Shown here one piece after another: positions 1 through 8,673 of a stretch of 64,000 nt of DNA. The stretch is from JAKVAV01 sp047632755 (GTDB lineage Bacteria; Bacteroidota; Bacteroidia; Flavobacteriales_D; Cryomorphaceae). The number at the start of each line of letters is the position of its first letter. Position 1 is the stretch's first letter. The stretch is from the NCBI GenBank assembly GCA_047632755.1, contig JBLIDT010000006.1:86490-150489 (forward strand), given 5' to 3'. The notes below the pieces were generated by a model. The model searched no databases. It was not told the DNA's origin and saw only the letters and a program-made list of their open reading frames with translations. The position numbers and the translations under genes are program-made.

Positions 1-292
1 TAAATCCATGCTAGTGTGAAGGTTTATGAGTCAGGAGACTAGATTTTTGTAGTTATTTTTTCTTCAGGCGAGTCAAAATTTGAAGGGATAGCATGGCTAC
101 GGCTGAAAAATTTTAATGAAGTATGAAGGAAACAGAAGCCAAAATTGGTTTTTTGACTCAGAAATCTTCGCACTTTTCATGGTTCTCGAAATTAGGTGGT
201 GCGACCAATTGCTTTTTAATGTACCTCTCTTTTCTTACCACGTTTCTCTGTTGGTAATTCCATTAATTTTGCACTCCTCATTTGATTTGCCC
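1..292. other. Left-edge stretch without a convincing gene
   Basis: Nothing convincing is seen between the window edge and the start chosen for priA. The priA reading frame stays open back to an ATG at 116 and another at 179, but the peptide it would add (rich in Phe, Leu and Trp) does not resemble a PriA N-terminus. The stretch is therefore probably the 5' untranslated or promoter region, or the far end of an unseen upstream gene. Confidence 0.4.
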
Positions 293-2755
293 TTGAAAGT
301 TTTTTTCGCCGACGTAGTCTTGCCTTTAGCACTCCCGAAGACCTTCATCTATCGCATTCCGCAGAATATGGTAGAGTTTGTCGAAGTGGGAATCAGGGTA
401 GTTGTGCCTTTCGGCAAAAATAAGCTCTATACGGGTATCATAGAGCTGATTCACGATAGAGCTCCCGTAGGATACACTGCCAAATACCTCGATGATGTGC
501 TGGAAGAAAGCGCATTGATCAACGAGAAGCAGATGAAACTTTGGGATTGGATTTCGTCCTATTACCTCTGTACAAAAGGTGAAGTGATGCTCGCGGCGAT
601 GCCCTCCTCTATGAGGCTCGGCAGCGAAACAAAGTACATTCCCAATCCTGCTTTCGAAGGAGATATAACGGGATTGAGTGATAAGGAGCAAATGCTTTTG
701 CAGGTATTGCACGATCGGGAGGTCATGACAGCTCCAGAAGTTTCCGAGATTCTCGACATAAAGAATATCCAGCGCACCATGAAGCGCCTTCTCGAAGCAT
801 CGGCCATTTTGATCATGGAAGATTTCAAAGAAGGCTTCAAGCCAAAAGTGGAAAAATTCGTTCGCCTAACTGAAGCATGCATCGATGAAGAAGGCTTGCA
901 AGCTGCATTTCGATCGGTTCAGCGCGCTCCCAAGCAAGAGGAGTTGCTAATGGCTTTTGTTCAATTGAGCGAGCGATACAGTGCCGAGGCGAAAGACGTT
1001 CAAAAAACGGTCTTGCAAAAAAGAGCCAGTGCTTCCTCCGCGCAAGTCACTGCTTTGCAAAAGAAAGGCATCTTCGAGATCTACGAGAAAGAAGTCGGAA
1101 GACTCATTTACGGCGAAGGCGGTGGAGCAGGGCCTATTCAATTAAGCTCGATTCAAGAAGGAGCGCTGGCAGAAATAAGGAATTCATTTGAAGAGAAAAG
1201 TGTGACCCTTCTTCATGGAGTCACCTCTTCGGGAAAGACAGAAATCTATATTTCCTTAATCAAAGAGCAGCTCGAACTAGGCAAGCAAGTTCTCTACATG
1301 CTTCCTGAGATTGCGCTGACCACTCAAATGATCAACCGCCTCAAGGCTCATTTTGGTGATCTGGTGGCCGTTTATCACTCTCGCTTCAGTCAAAATGAAC
1401 GAGTGGAATTATGGAATACCATTGGCGACAAGAATTCGACAAAAGCTAAAGTCGTTCTGGGTGCGAGAAGTGCGTTGTTTCTTCCGTTTTCTGAATTGGG
1501 CTTAGTCATCGTAGACGAAGAACACGAGACTTCCTTCAAGCAATTTGATCCAGCTCCACGTTACAATGCGAGAGATGCCGCGATTGTGCTCTCGGGTATT
1601 CACCGTGCCAAAACGTTGCTCGGATCTGCCACACCATCTTTTGAATCTTACTTCAATGCGAAAGGCGGGAAGTATGGTTACGTGCAAGTAACGGAGCGTT
1701 TCGGAGGGGTGGCACTTCCTAAGATTGAGCCCGTATCCTTATCGGGAAAAGAAAGCAATACGGGATATTTCACCAAGGAATTATTGGACGCTATTCGAGA
1801 CACTTTGAAAAACAATGAGCAAATCATTCTTTTTCAAAACCGAAGAGGCTATGCACCAGTTTTGCTTTGCAATACCTGCGGTTGGTCGCCTGAATGCACT
1901 AGATGCGACGTGACCTTGACGTACCACAAAGCCCAAGATCGTTTCGTATGCCACTATTGTGGAAACCGCTACACCGCGCCTCCGAGCTGTGCGGCATGCG
2001 GTAGCCACGGACTGAGGCTGGCAGGTTTTGGGACGGAGAGAATCGAAGAGGAACTACCCATCTATTTCCCCGATGCCACGGTGGCGCGATTGGATTTAGA
2101 CTCTACCCGTTCAAAGAATGCGTACTCCAGGATATTGACCGATTTCCAGAATGGATCAATCGATATTTTGATTGGGACTCAAATGATCACCAAGGGTCTT
2201 GATTTTGATCGAGTGACGTTGGTTGGAATCTTGAATGCTGATCTATTGCTGCGATTTCCTGACTTCAGAGCAGGGGAGAGGGCCTACCAACTAATGACAC
2301 AAGTTGCGGGGAGAGCTGGAAGAAAGGAGAAGCAAGGCAAGGTGATCATTCAATCACAAGACCCCAATCAGTGGCTGATACAACAGGTGAAGCATGGGAA
2401 TTACGAGGGTGTTTTGAACCAAGAGATCAAAGAGAGGAAGGAGTTTGCCTATCCGCCATTTACCCGATTGATAAAACTCACATTGCAGCACCGCGAGGCT
2501 GAAATGGTAGACTATTGTGCCGCGGAATTAAAAAATGAATTGTTAAAAATTCTGCCCGAGCAGTCTATTCTGGGACCAGAATACCCTGTGGTGGCTAGAG
2601 TGAAGAATCGCTACAACAAGAATCTCTTGCTCAAACTCCATCGAAATCAGAACCCTGCGGATTTTAAGGGGAAGATGAAGAATCTGACAGGCCCGTTTTT
2701 CGCCAAAAAAGAATTCAAATCCGTGCGGTTGATTATCAACGTCGACCCTTACTAG
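293..2755 (+). CDS. priA: Primosomal protein N' (PriA helicase)
   Basis: PriA is a 3'-5' superfamily 2 DNA helicase that recognises abandoned replication forks and reloads the replisome. The 820-residue product has the N-terminal DNA-binding domain (start FADVVLPLALPKTF), Walker A motif GVTSSGKT at about residues 309-316, the DEEH box at about 408-411, and the Cys-rich zinc-binding insert at about 526-572 (CNTCGWSPEC, CHYCG, CAACG). The helicase C-terminal core includes GTQMITKGLDF and QVAGRAGR. I chose the TTG at 293 because family similarity begins there; ATGs at 116 and 179 in the same frame would add up to 59 unrelated residues. The identity is secure, the start is not. The acyltransferase gene follows after 34 bases. 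Confidence 0.95.
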   Translation: MKVFFADVVLPLALPKTFIYRIPQNMVEFVEVGIRVVVPFGKNKLYTGIIELIHDRAPVGYTAKYLDDVLEESALINEKQMKLWDWISSYYLCTKGEVMLAAMPSSMRLGSETKYIPNPAFEGDITGLSDKEQMLLQVLHDREVMTAPEVSEILDIKNIQRTMKRLLEASAILIMEDFKEGFKPKVEKFVRLTEACIDEEGLQAAFRSVQRAPKQEELLMAFVQLSERYSAEAKDVQKTVLQKRASASSAQVTALQKKGIFEIYEKEVGRLIYGEGGGAGPIQLSSIQEGALAEIRNSFEEKSVTLLHGVTSSGKTEIYISLIKEQLELGKQVLYMLPEIALTTQMINRLKAHFGDLVAVYHSRFSQNERVELWNTIGDKNSTKAKVVLGARSALFLPFSELGLVIVDEEHETSFKQFDPAPRYNARDAAIVLSGIHRAKTLLGSATPSFESYFNAKGGKYGYVQVTERFGGVALPKIEPVSLSGKESNTGYFTKELLDAIRDTLKNNEQIILFQNRRGYAPVLLCNTCGWSPECTRCDVTLTYHKAQDRFVCHYCGNRYTAPPSCAACGSHGLRLAGFGTERIEEELPIYFPDATVARLDLDSTRSKNAYSRILTDFQNGSIDILIGTQMITKGLDFDRVTLVGILNADLLLRFPDFRAGERAYQLMTQVAGRAGRKEKQGKVIIQSQDPNQWLIQQVKHGNYEGVLNQEIKERKEFAYPPFTRLIKLTLQHREAEMVDYCAAELKNELLKILPEQSILGPEYPVVARVKNRYNKNLLLKLHRNQNPADFKGKMKNLTGPFFAKKEFKSVRLIINVDPY

Positions 2756-2789
2756 TTAACCGTATCTTGTACCATCAATTTCACCTGCA

Positions 2790-3545
2790 GTGAAGAACGT
2801 TTTTGGACAATGGAAATTTTTGAAATCCTTGCTTATTTCCATTCTGGGAATAGTCACTTGGCCACGCTTTGTATGGACAAATAAGAGCGTAATAGCAGGA
2901 ATGGATGTCCTCCAAAAATTGCCCAATCAAAATGTACTCTTGGTGTCCAATCACCAGACATATTTTTCGGATGTTATCTTAATGTACCACGCTTTCAGTG
3001 CGGCAAAATGGAAGTTCAAGCGGGGTATTCGCAATCCGATTTATCTGCTCGCACCCAAGATTAACGTGTATTACGTAGCTGCCGCTGAAACAATGAAGAG
3101 TGGATTGCTTCCGAAGCTATTTGCTTATGGCGGCGCTATTTCGGTTGACAGAACTTGGCGAGCCTCTGGAGAATCGGTGGAAAGAGAGGTCAACCCGAAA
3201 GACCCTGAGAATATTTCGAAGGCTGTTTCTACTGGTTGGCTGGTTACTTTCCCCCAAGGGACGACCAAGGCATTTGAAAAAGGCCGAAAGGGAACCGCTC
3301 ACATTATCAAGCAAAATAAGCCAATTGTCGTTCCTGTCAATATTGACGGATTCCGTCGTGCCTTTGACAAGAAAGGGCTAAAGATCAAGAAGAGGGACAC
3401 CCGCTTATTGATGAAATTCTACGAGCCACTCGATATCGATTACGATGCCCCTGCAGAAGAGATTCTAGAGCAAGTGATGGTTGCCATAAAGCAAACCTCA
3501 GAATTTCTCCGTGTTCCTCAACCTGAGGAAGAAGGGGAGAAATAG
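2790..3545 (+). CDS. 1-acyl-sn-glycerol-3-phosphate acyltransferase-like protein (PlsC family)
   Basis: Likely a membrane-associated acyltransferase that transfers a fatty acyl chain to lysophosphatidate or a related lysolipid. The 251-residue product starts with GTG and has an N-terminal hydrophobic segment (about residues 10-28). The acceptor/catalytic block is NHQTYFSD at 54-61, where His and Asp are separated by five residues rather than the usual four. A second block is FPQGTT, with Gln in place of the usual Glu of FPEGT. These look like variants of a Bacteroidota subfamily rather than loss of function, but that is from memory of the family. The tail is Glu-rich. It is co-directional with priA and converges on the thioesterase gene one base downstream. 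Confidence 0.85.
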   Translation: MKNVFGQWKFLKSLLISILGIVTWPRFVWTNKSVIAGMDVLQKLPNQNVLLVSNHQTYFSDVILMYHAFSAAKWKFKRGIRNPIYLLAPKINVYYVAAAETMKSGLLPKLFAYGGAISVDRTWRASGESVEREVNPKDPENISKAVSTGWLVTFPQGTTKAFEKGRKGTAHIIKQNKPIVVPVNIDGFRRAFDKKGLKIKKRDTRLLMKFYEPLDIDYDAPAEEILEQVMVAIKQTSEFLRVPQPEEEGEK

Positions 3546-3546
3546 T

Positions 3547-3984
3547 CTACGCTTTCCCCAGGATTTCGTTTTTTGAAGCTGGGTACGCACTGAAAGTGCC
3601 AAGTCCTTTTGAGGCAATCTTCATTTCCTCGTTTTCGATGGTTATCGTCCCTTCTGAAGAAATCAATCTATTGCCTTCAAAGACCACTTCCCCATTGCCA
3701 AGTAGTCGATCACCGAGTTTGATCGGAGCGTAGTAATTGATCTTGAATTCGACCGTGCTCACCAGCTTGTCTTTTTCTGCTGCGAGCGAAAGTGCCGCCA
3801 CACCGAGAATGGCATCCATCATCGCTGAGATAGCCCCACCATGCGCTGCCATAGGATTGGAGAGGTGTTCTTCTTTGATCTCCATCCGGTACTCGACTTC
3901 TCCAGGTTTGATAACTGTAAGCTTCAATCCGAGTAGCTTACCGAAAGCATTTACTTCGTTGTATTTCTTTAAAATGGGATGCAT
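3547..3984 (-). CDS. PaaI-like hotdog-fold thioesterase
   Basis: A 145-residue single hotdog domain. The segment HGGAISAMMDAILG (residues 48-61) matches the central helix signature of PaaI/YbgC-type acyl-CoA thioesterases, where the HGG turn and following acidic residue line the active site. The next strand VSTVEFKINYYAPIKLGD is typical of the fold. The physiological acyl-CoA substrate cannot be inferred. It lies 9 bases downstream of the gamma-glutamyltransferase gene on the same strand and is probably co-transcribed with it. Confidence 0.85.
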   Translation of the reverse strand: MHPILKKYNEVNAFGKLLGLKLTVIKPGEVEYRMEIKEEHLSNPMAAHGGAISAMMDAILGVAALSLAAEKDKLVSTVEFKINYYAPIKLGDRLLGNGEVVFEGNRLISSEGTITIENEEMKIASKGLGTFSAYPASKNEILGKA

Positions 3985-3993
3985 AGTTTTTTC

Positions 3994-5700
3994 TTAGTAG
4001 CCCGCTCCAACATCATCACCGCGAGGATCGCCACAAACTTCGAGCATTCCATTGTCTGATACTTTAATGGCATCGACTCTTCCCAAAGTGTTATAGTAGT
4101 CGATTTCGTGGCCCTTGTTTTCCAGCATATTGATGACGTCTTGCGGAAATCGGTCTCGTTCAAGAAAGATCTTATCGGGTAGCCATTGGCTATGAAACTT
4201 CGGCGCGGCTATGGCGTCTTTTAGATCCATATCGTAGTAGGTGCAGTTGGCAATGGTCTGATATACGGAGGTGATGATGGTACTTCCGCCAGGTGATCCT
4301 GCTACTAAAAATAGCTCACCATCTTTTTCCACAATTGCAGGTGTCATGGAACTTAGCATTCTTTTGCCTGGCTCGATGGAGTTTGCCTTTCCTCCAACGA
4401 GACCAAACATATTCGGAGTGCCTGATTTTGAACTGAAATCGTCCATTTGATTGTTCAGCAAAAAGCCAGCTCCCGATACGACTATTCGACTTCCATAAAG
4501 ACCATTGATCGTCGTAGTTATGGAAACGGCATTCCCTTCTTCATCGACCACTGATAGGTGCGTGGTTTCCATACTTTCAGAGACCTGCTCAATATTTCCA
4601 TGACTCACTCTACTGCTGAGTGTAGCTCGATACCTGAAGTTTTCCAATCTGGTGGCGAGATAAGTCGAGTCAGTCAATTCCTTGTAAGGGATATCGTAAT
4701 AGTCGGGATCACCGAGGTGCATGGAGCGATCGGCATATACCCGTCTTTCTATTTCCGTATTGAAGTGGAGGTATTCCACAGAATTGTGTTCAATGGAATC
4801 GACTTTGAGCATTTTACCCATTTTGAACATTTGTTCAAGCGCTATTCCTCCACTAGAGGGTGGAGGAATAGAAATGACTTGGAAATTGTCAAAGGAAAAT
4901 TTAATGGGGTTCCGCCATTGCGGCTGGTAATTTTTTAAGTCTCTTTCTGTAATGAGTCCTCTGCCTTCTCCCATTTCGTCCAAAATCAATTGGGCTGTTT
5001 CTCCATTGTAAAATTCAGTAGGGCCTTTTTCTTTGATTCTCGTCAAGGTATTGGCCAGTTCCGTTTGGATCAAAGTATCGCCTTCTACCCATGGGGTTTC
5101 TTTCACAAAAGCCGTAGGAAACCGGTTTCTAGTTTCAAACTTCTCTCGGTTTTCGTTGAGTTTTTGGGCTTGTGTTGCGGTGATTGAAAATCCGTTTCGA
5201 GCTATTTCGATGGCTGGTTGAAGTAGATAACTCATCTTCAAACTACCAAACTTGTCGTGCATCACGTAAATGCCGGCTACAGATCCTGGGACAGCCGCGG
5301 CTAGGCGCGTATTCAAACTGATTCCCTCTGCTACTTCACCGTCAGGGCCCAAGAATAATTCCGCGAAGGCGCCTATCGGTGCTCTCTCCCTGAAATCCAA
5401 AGTTGCTGCCAAACCGTCGTTGCGTCGCATAACCATAAATCCGCCTCCACCGATGTTGCCCGCTTCGGGAAAACAAACGGCCAAAGCCCATTGCACGGCC
5501 ACAGCAGCATCAGTCGCATTTCCGCCACTCTCCAATATTTCGGCACCTATTCTGGCTGCTACGGGATGCGCACAAGCCACGCCAGCCTTCAAGGAATCCA
5601 GACTTTTATCTACTCTTACAGATGATTTTGATTCAGAGCTATTAGAGGGCTGACAAGCCCATAAAAAACAGATTGCCAGCAGTAATATTATTCTATTCAT
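3994..5700 (-). CDS. ggt: Gamma-glutamyltransferase, lipoprotein
   Basis: Cleaves gamma-glutamyl bonds of glutathione and related compounds outside the cytoplasm. The 568-residue product has a lipoprotein signal (MNRIILLLAICFLWAC). The autoprocessing site is ETTHLSVVDEEGNAVS: Thr380 (of THLSVVD) would become the N-terminal nucleophile of the small subunit, as in E. coli Ggt. The oxyanion/substrate block SMTPAIV and the GSPGGSTI motif are also present. I placed the start at the ATG at 5700, directly before the signal peptide, rather than four codons upstream. The first 8 bases overlap the end of the cyclophilin gene, so translation may be coupled. Confidence 0.93.
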   Translation of the reverse strand: MNRIILLLAICFLWACQPSNSSESKSSVRVDKSLDSLKAGVACAHPVAARIGAEILESGGNATDAAVAVQWALAVCFPEAGNIGGGGFMVMRRNDGLAATLDFRERAPIGAFAELFLGPDGEVAEGISLNTRLAAAVPGSVAGIYVMHDKFGSLKMSYLLQPAIEIARNGFSITATQAQKLNENREKFETRNRFPTAFVKETPWVEGDTLIQTELANTLTRIKEKGPTEFYNGETAQLILDEMGEGRGLITERDLKNYQPQWRNPIKFSFDNFQVISIPPPSSGGIALEQMFKMGKMLKVDSIEHNSVEYLHFNTEIERRVYADRSMHLGDPDYYDIPYKELTDSTYLATRLENFRYRATLSSRVSHGNIEQVSESMETTHLSVVDEEGNAVSITTTINGLYGSRIVVSGAGFLLNNQMDDFSSKSGTPNMFGLVGGKANSIEPGKRMLSSMTPAIVEKDGELFLVAGSPGGSTIITSVYQTIANCTYYDMDLKDAIAAPKFHSQWLPDKIFLERDRFPQDVINMLENKGHEIDYYNTLGRVDAIKVSDNGMLEVCGDPRGDDVGAGY

Positions 5701-6511
5701 CGATAACGTCAATTTGCATGATTAAAGGGTCGATTGGCCATTCACCACCATCGGTTTTTACGGCAGCCATTTTATCCAATACATCCAGTCCTTCATAAAT
5801 CTCACCAAAAACGGTGTGTTCATTGTCCAGATGCGGCGCTCCACCAATCGTCTTGTAAATTTTTCTTTTCCAGTCGGGAATGATTATTTCGCTGTCCCGC
5901 TCTATGGCCATCAGTTGCGGGTCATTGAATTTTTGTCCTTGGACAAAGAAAAAATAATAAGCTGAAGATCTCTTATCGGGATTGTTCTTATAAGCGCGAG
6001 CCATAGATAAGATACCTTTCTTGTGTATGCGCTCTTTTTTGAATTCAGGGGGCATGGTGTATGATCCGATCAAGATTCGCTTCACTTTTTCAATTTCACT
6101 TTCATTGTTTCCGCCTTGAACGACAAAATTAGGCGCAACCCGGATAAATTCAGTTCCTGTGAAGTAATTTCTTTTGGTCATCATCAGGAAGTTTGCTGTG
6201 TGCAAGGGCGTGTCATCAAATAACCTCACTTTGAGCGTGCCCAACCGAGTGATTACTCGCACTCTTCTTTCGGGGTTTTTGCGAAAATATTCGCTTAAGA
6301 AGCTTTCGATATTTGCACTGTCCAGCTTGGGAAATTCTCTTTCGACTACTATGGTGCTATCTTTTTTTGGAATCTCTTTTTTAGTGGTTGATCTAACTTT
6401 GGACTCAGTTTCGTTCAGAGAAGAACCCGAAGGTTCGCAACTCAGAAAGGCTAAAATGATGAAAGCGAATCCGAGAAGATTCGCTTTGTTAAAATTGAAA
6501 TGAGTTGGCAT
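5693..6511 (-). CDS. Cyclophilin-type peptidyl-prolyl cis-trans isomerase, lipoprotein
   Basis: Predicted lipid-anchored periplasmic foldase of 272 residues. The signal peptide ends in a lipobox-like AFLSC near residue 26, followed by a charged Ser/Lys linker. The cyclophilin domain runs from about residue 80 to the end: TRLGTLKVRLFDDTPLHTANF, the core F-x-R-V-x-x-x-FVVQGG, and a C-terminal HTVFGEIYEGLDVLDKM. The spacing and the charged insertion after VVQGG fit the larger Bacteroidota cyclophilins. It sits between a DUF1883-like gene (1-base overlap) and ggt, in a minus-strand cluster. Confidence 0.9.
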   Translation of the reverse strand: MPTHFNFNKANLLGFAFIILAFLSCEPSGSSLNETESKVRSTTKKEIPKKDSTIVVEREFPKLDSANIESFLSEYFRKNPERRVRVITRLGTLKVRLFDDTPLHTANFLMMTKRNYFTGTEFIRVAPNFVVQGGNNESEIEKVKRILIGSYTMPPEFKKERIHKKGILSMARAYKNNPDKRSSAYYFFFVQGQKFNDPQLMAIERDSEIIIPDWKRKIYKTIGGAPHLDNEHTVFGEIYEGLDVLDKMAAVKTDGGEWPIDPLIMQIDVIDE

Positions 6512-6873
6512 TAATCGAGAGTGTCGTCGTATTCATCAACTGGCCTTTTTGCGGCTCCAGTCTGTTCCGAGCCATTTAAGGTATCGTAACGGTGTGGGAT
6601 GAGCTTGGCATTGCCAGTTACATCTACTGGATGGCTATAAGACCCTTTTTCAATAACAGCGTGCCAAATGGCCTCAAATGGCACTGTAAAGGTTACGGGC
6701 GATTGTTCAGCGTCACCCCCTCGATACTGATAAGTATGTCCTTTCTTGTACCGTGAAAACTGGCTACTTTCCAAGAGCAATACTTTGGTGGGCTTATCGA
6801 ACGTTACTTCGATTTTATCTTTTGTTTTTGCTAAAAATGGTTTTTGTAGAAATCTCATTGCGTTCAAATTCAA
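6511..6873 (-). CDS. DUF1883-like small protein
   Basis: A 120-residue soluble protein with no signal peptide. The block YRGGDAEQSPVTFTVPFEAIWHAVIE (about residues 50-75) resembles the DUF1883 pattern, in which a Y-x-GG turn is followed by a W-H-V-V strand. The assignment rests on recall of that pattern and could be wrong. The acidic C-terminus (EYDDTLD) overlaps the start of the cyclophilin gene by one base. An internal ATG at 6858 could be the true start. Function unknown. Confidence 0.6.
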   Translation of the reverse strand: MNLNAMRFLQKPFLAKTKDKIEVTFDKPTKVLLLESSQFSRYKKGHTYQYRGGDAEQSPVTFTVPFEAIWHAVIEKGSYSHPVDVTGNAKLIPHRYDTLNGSEQTGAAKRPVDEYDDTLD

Positions 6874-6908
6874 CTAAATTTAAGAAAAATACCCTTGCGA
6901 CTGGGAAT

Positions 6909-6946
6909 AAAAAAAGCGAGTGATCTAAGACCAACTCGCTTTTTCT
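6909..6946 (-). terminator. Rho-independent terminator of the HEPN gene
   Basis: Inverted repeat AAAAAGCGAGT (6911-6921) and ACTCGCTTTTT (6934-6944) with a 12-base loop. Read on the minus strand it is a G/C-containing stem followed by a run of T. It lies about 135 bases downstream of the HEPN-domain gene and before the DUF1883-like gene. The A/T runs on both sides mean it could also work in the other direction. Confidence 0.75.
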
Positions 6947-7078
6947 TGCTCTGCTCAAAGCAACCATCAGAAGATTTTAACTGCTACCAATGTAAGAGCC
7001 AACATCTGAATGTTAAAGGGGTTTTTTACCAAAGAGCTTTCTCAACTCTTTTTCGGTCGAAAGTGGAAATAAGCGGAT

Positions 7079-7852
7079 TTATGGTTTTGGGATAATCTGA
7101 TATTCGAACACCACTCGGTCATCATAGCCCAAAGGATATGCGTGAAATTTTCTGGAGCTGCGTATGGTGATGTTTATCTGGGCTTGTTTTTGGACGTGCT
7201 TATCGGTTACCTCAAAAAACAAAATATTGCCAGTCTCCCATTTCTGTCCGTGGATTTTGAATTCAAGGGGCTTCTCTTCAGGATCGCTAGCCTGGACGAT
7301 AAACTCTAAGGTTGTGCCGGGATGAATGGTCAAATTGGTTTTGAGTCGGCGCGGTTTGCCTGGCACCCAAATATTTCCGAGACTGTCCTTGATGTATTCT
7401 ATTCTGGGATAACCTTCTTTCCCAACTTCTAGAAGACTTCTATAAGCAGTGATTTTAGCCCGGATCTCTCCTGTTATTCCAAGTACCAAATGCTTTTGGT
7501 AAACGAATAGCTCTCTTCTGTGGATCTGAGGATCTCGATACTCTTCAAGAATTTTGATGAATGTAATCAGACGATCTCTTTCTGTAAAAGCGCTTTGAAA
7601 ATCGCCAATCCAGTTCTCTGAAATCAAGTCGGACAAATCCTCAAATGGAGCATAGTAGACCAGTCTTTCTTCTCCTTTATTGGGAACTGAATCTACTTCT
7701 CCTTGAGCTTTTCGTTCTCTCCAAAGATCAATGCGAGCTGAGGGAACGCCACATTTTGACATCCAATCTGCTCCGAGATTTTTCTCAAGAGAGTATTCAA
7801 TGAAATCTCTCAGTGCATTCTCTGCGTCTTTTATGGACCGGGCTAATTCCAT
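7079..7852 (-). CDS. Swt1-type HEPN domain protein with beta-rich C-terminal domain
   Basis: I read residues 1-135 as a HEPN domain of the Swt1-like type: an N-terminal helix pair ending ...KNLGADW, then YAPFEDLSDLISENW, and a final helix with EEYRDPQIHRRE. The HEPN hallmark R-x4-6-H is present as R106-DPQI-H111, with Asp where Asn is usual. HEPN domains with an intact Rx4-6H are commonly RNases. The remaining ~120 residues (from about 140) look beta-rich and unassigned. I chose the ATG at 7852; an in-frame ATG at 7921 would abut the divergent DUF1684 gene and leave no promoter. No antitoxin or restriction partner is next to it. Confidence 0.65.
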   Translation of the reverse strand: MELARSIKDAENALRDFIEYSLEKNLGADWMSKCGVPSARIDLWRERKAQGEVDSVPNKGEERLVYYAPFEDLSDLISENWIGDFQSAFTERDRLITFIKILEEYRDPQIHRRELFVYQKHLVLGITGEIRAKITAYRSLLEVGKEGYPRIEYIKDSLGNIWVPGKPRRLKTNLTIHPGTTLEFIVQASDPEEKPLEFKIHGQKWETGNILFFEVTDKHVQKQAQINITIRSSRKFHAYPLGYDDRVVFEYQIIPKP

Positions 7853-7921
7853 GACCCGCAAGATGGTGAAAATTGACTTCTCTATCCAAAAAATGGACAG
7901 GCGATTCCGTAACTTGGACAA

Positions 7922-8518
7922 ATGAAATTTTTGAAGACCTATCTATTGGCCATTTTTGCATTTGCTTCAGTTTCGCTTATTGCTCAAGAGGGGCGCTACA
8001 TAGAATTCTGGGCCAAGACCGACGCTGAGTATGCCGACCCTGAGACATCACCACTTAAAAAGGAATATGTGGCTGAATTCGATAGTATCGCACGCTACTC
8101 TTATAACCCTGACTTTGCGATAATGGCAGAGTTTAAGAACCTTGAGCGTCAGAAGCCCATTACATTTCAAACGACGGGATCAAAAAAGCAACGCTATCAA
8201 AAAGCGGGAACGATTCATTTTCAAATCGACTCGACGGAGCTGGTTTTGGCAGCATACAGAAATTTGGAATCGATGCGGATGCCTGGTTATGAAAATCAGC
8301 TTTTCGTCCCTTTCACAGATGCTTCTAACGGTTTTGGAACGTATGAAGGCGGCAGATATTTGGAGATGGAATTGCCCGAAACAGATTCTGTCCTTGTTGA
8401 TTTTAATATAGTGTACAATCCTTATTGTGCGTATTCAGATCGCTATTCGTGCCCTGTGCCTCCACGAGAGAATGACCTCGAGGTTAGGATATTGGCAGGG
8501 GCTAAGTCGCCGAAATAG
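7922..8518 (+). CDS. DUF1684 family secreted protein
   Basis: A 198-residue protein with a signal peptide (MKFLKTYLLAIFAFASVSLIA, then Q). The C-terminal half carries the DUF1684 signatures FVPFTDASNGFGTYEGGRYL and VDFNIVYNPYCAYSDRYSCP, with the conserved Cys/Tyr pattern and a closing PxENDLEVRILAGAK. The biochemical role of the family is not established. The gene is divergent from the HEPN gene and is followed directly by a structured intergenic repeat that begins in its stop codon. Confidence 0.88.
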   Translation: MKFLKTYLLAIFAFASVSLIAQEGRYIEFWAKTDAEYADPETSPLKKEYVAEFDSIARYSYNPDFAIMAEFKNLERQKPITFQTTGSKKQRYQKAGTIHFQIDSTELVLAAYRNLESMRMPGYENQLFVPFTDASNGFGTYEGGRYLEMELPETDSVLVDFNIVYNPYCAYSDRYSCPVPPRENDLEVRILAGAKSPK

Positions 8519-8640
8519 TGTCTGTCCAGAGAGTCCAATATCTGCGTTGTGCTTGCACTGAAAACAGTCAGCCGCCTAAGGCGGACTCCTTGTTTTCAAA
8601 GCTGCGCAAGCCTTGATCTTGAACTCTCTGGCCAAGACAC
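8516..8640. repeat. Dispersed palindromic intergenic repeat, copy A
   Basis: A long imperfect palindrome. The outer arms are GTGTCTGTCCAGAGAGT (from 8518) and ACTCTCTGGCCAAGACAC (to 8640). Inner arms include TGAAAACA and its partner TGTTTTCA, and the tip is a CCGCC-TAA-GGCGG hairpin (8572-8584). It shares its left end with copy C (16 of 20 bases identical over TAGTGTCTGTCCAGAGAGTC) and its right arm with copy B (CCTTGT...CGC...GCCTTGAT). It sits between convergent genes and could also act as a terminator. Confidence 0.7.
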
Positions 8641-8673
8641 TCGACTCTCTGAGCAAGCTCTAAATAGGGTGCT

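Noticed and set aside
6895..7095. Plus-strand open frame of 66 codons between two minus-strand genes
   Set aside because: It covers the terminator hairpin, has no promoter and runs into the end of the HEPN gene; peptide looks random.
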